Assembly (NCBI GenBank): GCA_031264205.1
Contig: JAISEH010000058.1
Location: 1 to 6,421 of the forward strand
DNA length: 6,421 nt
Origin: Candidatus Margulisiibacteriota bacterium
GTDB lineage: Bacteria; Margulisbacteria; Termititenacia; Termititenacales; Termititenacaceae
Direction of reading: 5' to 3'
The notes under the pieces are model-generated. The model worked only from the letters and a program-made list of their open reading frames with translations. It did no database searches and was not told where the DNA came from. Numbering within the stretch: the first letter of the stretch is position 1; the number at the start of each line of letters is the position of its first letter. Shown here one piece after another: positions 3,820 through 6,421 of this stretch. The position numbers and the translations under genes are program-made.

Positions 3820-6421
3820 ATGCTGAAACGTCTGGCCGTGCTGATGGCCATCATGACAGTGCTGTTTGCCGCGGAATACGAGCAAAACGACTGGACTTAT
3901 TTCGGCTTTTGGAATCTTTACAACAGCGGCTATGACCGGCCGACCGCGCCGGCGCTGGCCAAAAATCTTAAAGACCGGGATAAATGGACCGCGACAATGT
4001 ATTTGCGCAATTATCCTTTTGTCCACGAATATATCGGCAAAAAACTATACTTCATTTCTGAATACACCGGCTCCGCGGACGCGGCGCGTTTAGCGCCGTC
4101 GTTTTTTGTGATCAAAGACGGCCGGACTTATGAGGTGTGGTGGAATATTCCGGGTACAGACAATCGCCAGTATTTAAATTTTGGGGGACGGAATAATATT
4201 ATCACCGGCTGGCTGGAAATTCCCGATCCGGCCAACGCGCGGTTTTGGGCGCGGCTGGAAAACGGTCAGACTTTTGCGATCACCAATTCTTCGCCGGTGA
4301 CTCTGACGGATGTGCGCGGCGGACTGCGCACCAACTGGCAGCATGATATTCCGGGCGCGTATTCTACCGGCAGCGGCCTGTATGCCGGCAGCAGCGGGCA
4401 GACGCAATTTTATCATTTTTATTTAGGCGCCGAGCAGCCGGAGGCCGTGCTCTCTCCGGAGCAGTCCCGTCAGCTGGGCAATTTGTCGGCGCGTGACAGA
4501 GAGATTTTGGCAGACGAGTGCGGCCTGCCCGAGACAATATTTAGTGGCGCTGTCCTGCCGGCTCATTATTATTATTTCCCGCAGGCCGAGTTGGCAGCCG
4601 CGCAGAATTTTTATAAGAAATACAAAAAAGATTTTGCCAGTGACATTTATTTTCAGAAAAAAAATTATTTGCCCAAAGGCGCGAACGGCTTCAATATTAG
4701 TGTTATCGCCAATGACCCTCAAGCCGCGGTGGAAAATCTGGAAAATTTGACGATACAGAACAAACAAGACCCCTATGCCTGGACGATAATTTCGCTGGGC
4801 AGTTTTGACGATACTCAAGCATTGGCCGGATTAAAAGGCGTGGCGCGTCTGACGGCCTGGTACGACGCGCGGAATTTGCGCTCCGGTTATTACGGCTGGC
4901 AAAACGCTTTTCTCGATGTGGTGCAATATGACCAAAACGGCAAAGTCATCGGCTACAATGATGATTTGATTTTCTCGGTCTTAAACCGCACGCCGAATAT
5001 TGAAGCTTACAGCGGAGTTCTGGAACACGAATTTATCGTGGCCAGAGACGCCGCGCGGCTGGAGATAATCTTAAAAATTTCCGGCGCGCCGGATTATGAC
5101 CAGGCCAAACGCGGCGCGACCGTCGAGACCTTTGTCCTAAAAAGAGTCGCTTTGCAAAAAGGCGCGGAAAAACTCGATGTGGAAAAACTGTTCAAAGTCG
5201 GCGCGCCGCTGGTTTTGAACGGCGCAAATTCTGTTTATCTGCCGCCGGCGGGTTTGGGGCTTTTTGTCGGCGACCGCGCGCTGACTATCGATCCGGCGCG
5301 GCGGAGCATTAAGTACAATTTGCAAAATCCCCGCGAATATAGCGGTTTTTATACAAATATTTTCAGTGTGGCCGAGATTGAGGAATTAGAAATCGCGGCG
5401 TTGTTTAATTCTGATTTGCAAAAATACGGCGAACCGCCGAGCTGGGCAAACAACGCTATTGAGCTGATTTATTTTGACGAAAACGGCGAGCAGGTGTATC
5501 CGGCGGACAATGGCGCCGAGCGTTATCCGCGCGTCGACGCGGCGCTCAATGCCGCGCAGACCCGTAAAAATTTATTTGTGGTGCCGCGTGAGCGCGGCGC
5601 GAAATACGCGCAGATCAGGATGAATTTTGTCCGCATCAACGATACGCGGGACGATCGTCCCGATCAGCGTCATTATTTTCTGGGACGCGCTGAGGTTAAC
5701 AATATCGTGATCCGTCCGGCTTTGCAGACGCACAATGCCGCCAATTTCCTGCCCAACGACGGTTCTTTTTACGACAATATCAACGGCCAGCCTTTGAGCT
5801 GGACTGTGCAGGGCGCTTACGTGGAGGAAAATCTGCCGCAGGCGACGCGCAAATTGGTTTTCAATAATTGGAGCGCGGGCGGCTGGTCGGCGGTCAAAAC
5901 GGAAATCGATATTCCGGCCGCGGCCAATCTGCTGCGTGGTCAAATGAATATTGATTTGCAAAATATCGAGACCGGTCTCAATCAATGGGAAGGTTTTGGT
6001 TTCTTTTTGGAAGCCGATGTGCAGACGCCGAGCGGCGCGCTTTTTCATTACAGCGGCATACCGGTTTTTGAGAAAAAAGGCGGCCAGTATGTGCAGTTTA
6101 GCAGGCTTTCGCTGGCGCGCCACGGCATGATCGAGTATTACATACCGCTTTATTACGAAAATCAAAAAATCGTGAAACTTTACTGGCAGATCGCGCTGCT
6201 GGGCAAAGGCCGCGCGGAGCTGCTGCCGTTGAAATCTGCGCCGGAAGCCAATATTTTGAGCGTGGAGCTGCTGCAGGAGTCAGCTTTCAATCCGCTACTG
6301 TGGCCGCAGTACACGCTCTACTCTGTGGACGGCAATAGCTTTCAATTTCAGAAAAAATATGAGTTAAAAACGGACGCCGGCAGTTTCAATTATGATTACG
6401 CCGAAGCGCTGGCCGAACGGC
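3820..6421 (+). CDS. Large exported protein of unknown function (3' end outside window)
   Basis: An open frame of 867 codons runs from the ATG at 3820 off the window end without a stop. AAGGAG at 3808-3813 lies six bases before the ATG, and the gene starts 13 bases after the ribBA stop, so co-transcription is likely. The N-terminus, MLKRLAVLMAIMTVLFAA then EYEQND, is a classic Sec signal peptide (K3, R4, hydrophobic 5-16) with likely cleavage near residue 17-18; no lipobox cysteine is present. The mature part is rich in Tyr, Trp, Phe, Asn and Gly, and I noticed only one Cys (C234). It looks mostly beta-structured, with a more helical stretch at about 205-260. The segment at about 595-636 (YAQIRMNFVRIND, then HYFLGRAEVNNIVIR) and the one at about 655-810 (NWSAGGWSAVKTEIDIP, GFGFFLEADV) resemble carbohydrate-binding-type beta-sandwich domains. 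That is inference from pattern, and no catalytic motif was recognised. A cell-surface or polymer-binding role is plausible but unproven. Codon use matches ribBA. Confidence 0.85.
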   Translation, partial: MLKRLAVLMAIMTVLFAAEYEQNDWTYFGFWNLYNSGYDRPTAPALAKNLKDRDKWTATMYLRNYPFVHEYIGKKLYFISEYTGSADAARLAPSFFVIKDGRTYEVWWNIPGTDNRQYLNFGGRNNIITGWLEIPDPANARFWARLENGQTFAITNSSPVTLTDVRGGLRTNWQHDIPGAYSTGSGLYAGSSGQTQFYHFYLGAEQPEAVLSPEQSRQLGNLSARDREILADECGLPETIFSGAVLPAHYYYFPQAELAAAQNFYKKYKKDFASDIYFQKKNYLPKGANGFNISVIANDPQAAVENLENLTIQNKQDPYAWTIISLGSFDDTQALAGLKGVARLTAWYDARNLRSGYYGWQNAFLDVVQYDQNGKVIGYNDDLIFSVLNRTPNIEAYSGVLEHEFIVARDAARLEIILKISGAPDYDQAKRGATVETFVLKRVALQKGAEKLDVEKLFKVGAPLVLNGANSVYLPPAGLGLFVGDRALTIDPARRSIKYNLQNPREYSGFYTNIFSVAEIEELEIAALFNSDLQKYGEPPSWANNAIELIYFDENGEQVYPADNGAERYPRVDAALNAAQTRKNLFVVPRERGAKYAQIRMNFVRINDTRDDRPDQRHYFLGRAEVNNIVIRPALQTHNAANFLPNDGSFYDNINGQPLSWTVQGAYVEENLPQATRKLVFNNWSAGGWSAVKTEIDIPAAANLLRGQMNIDLQNIETGLNQWEGFGFFLEADVQTPSGALFHYSGIPVFEKKGGQYVQFSRLSLARHGMIEYYIPLYYENQKIVKLYWQIALLGKGRAELLPLKSAPEANILSVELLQESAFNPLLWPQYTLYSVDGNSFQFQKKYELKTDAGSFNYDYAEALAER

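Noticed and set aside
3866..4093. A 75-codon plus-strand ORF overlapping the large gene in another frame
   Set aside because: It lies inside the signal-peptide gene that starts at 3820 with a good ribosome site. The overlapping frame has no start signal or family match.
5572..6165. A 197-codon minus-strand ORF
   Set aside because: It lies entirely within the long plus-strand exported-protein gene, has no ribosome site or recognisable domain, and is explained by GC-rich codons on the opposite strand.

Overview
The window looks like bacterial chromosome from an organism I cannot name. It has Shine-Dalgarno sites, sigma70-type -10 boxes, a fused RibBA and small toxin-antitoxin-type genes. Base composition is uneven. 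Roughly the first 600 bases are AT-rich. From about 2600 onward the genes use GC-richer codons (GCG, GGC, CGC) while still using AAA, AAT and TTT often. The left part therefore reads as an accessory or decaying region and the right part as ordinary chromosome.

Left part (1-1371): the 5' end of a minus-strand gene (1-147, possibly HEAT-like) and a divergent intergenic region with a plausible promoter. Next comes an unrecognised plus-strand gene (316-1029). Its reading frame continues past the TAA stop, through a second in-frame stop (TAG at 1207-1209), to a TGA at 1369-1371. The continuation still reads like protein, so this is probably a 351-codon gene broken by two nonsense codons.

Middle part (1372-2606): two small accessory cassettes in tandem. 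The first is a DUF4160-DUF2442 pair (1455-1709 and 1713-1979). The second is an AbrB/SpoVT-type antitoxin (2081-2356) overlapping a PIN-domain toxin (2340-2561) that carries a nonsense codon and is far shorter than the family. The two unrelated cassettes are preceded by nearly identical 62-base modules (1405-1466 and 2031-2092, two mismatches). Each module carries an extended -10 promoter, a leader, a GGAGG ribosome site and the first codons (MPEI). This promoter/leader duplication is the most striking structure in the window. A GC hairpin with a T-rich tail follows the toxin remnant.

Right part (2607-6421): ribBA (2607-3806), the bifunctional enzyme catalysing both entry steps of riboflavin synthesis. 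An extended -10 lies only 8 bases before its ATG, which suggests a leaderless transcript. Thirteen bases downstream starts a very large exported protein of unknown function (3820 to beyond the window end, at least 867 codons). It has a signal peptide and beta-rich, aromatic-rich segments, and its close spacing and good ribosome site suggest co-transcription with ribBA.

No tRNA, rRNA, CRISPR array, transposase or riboswitch was seen.
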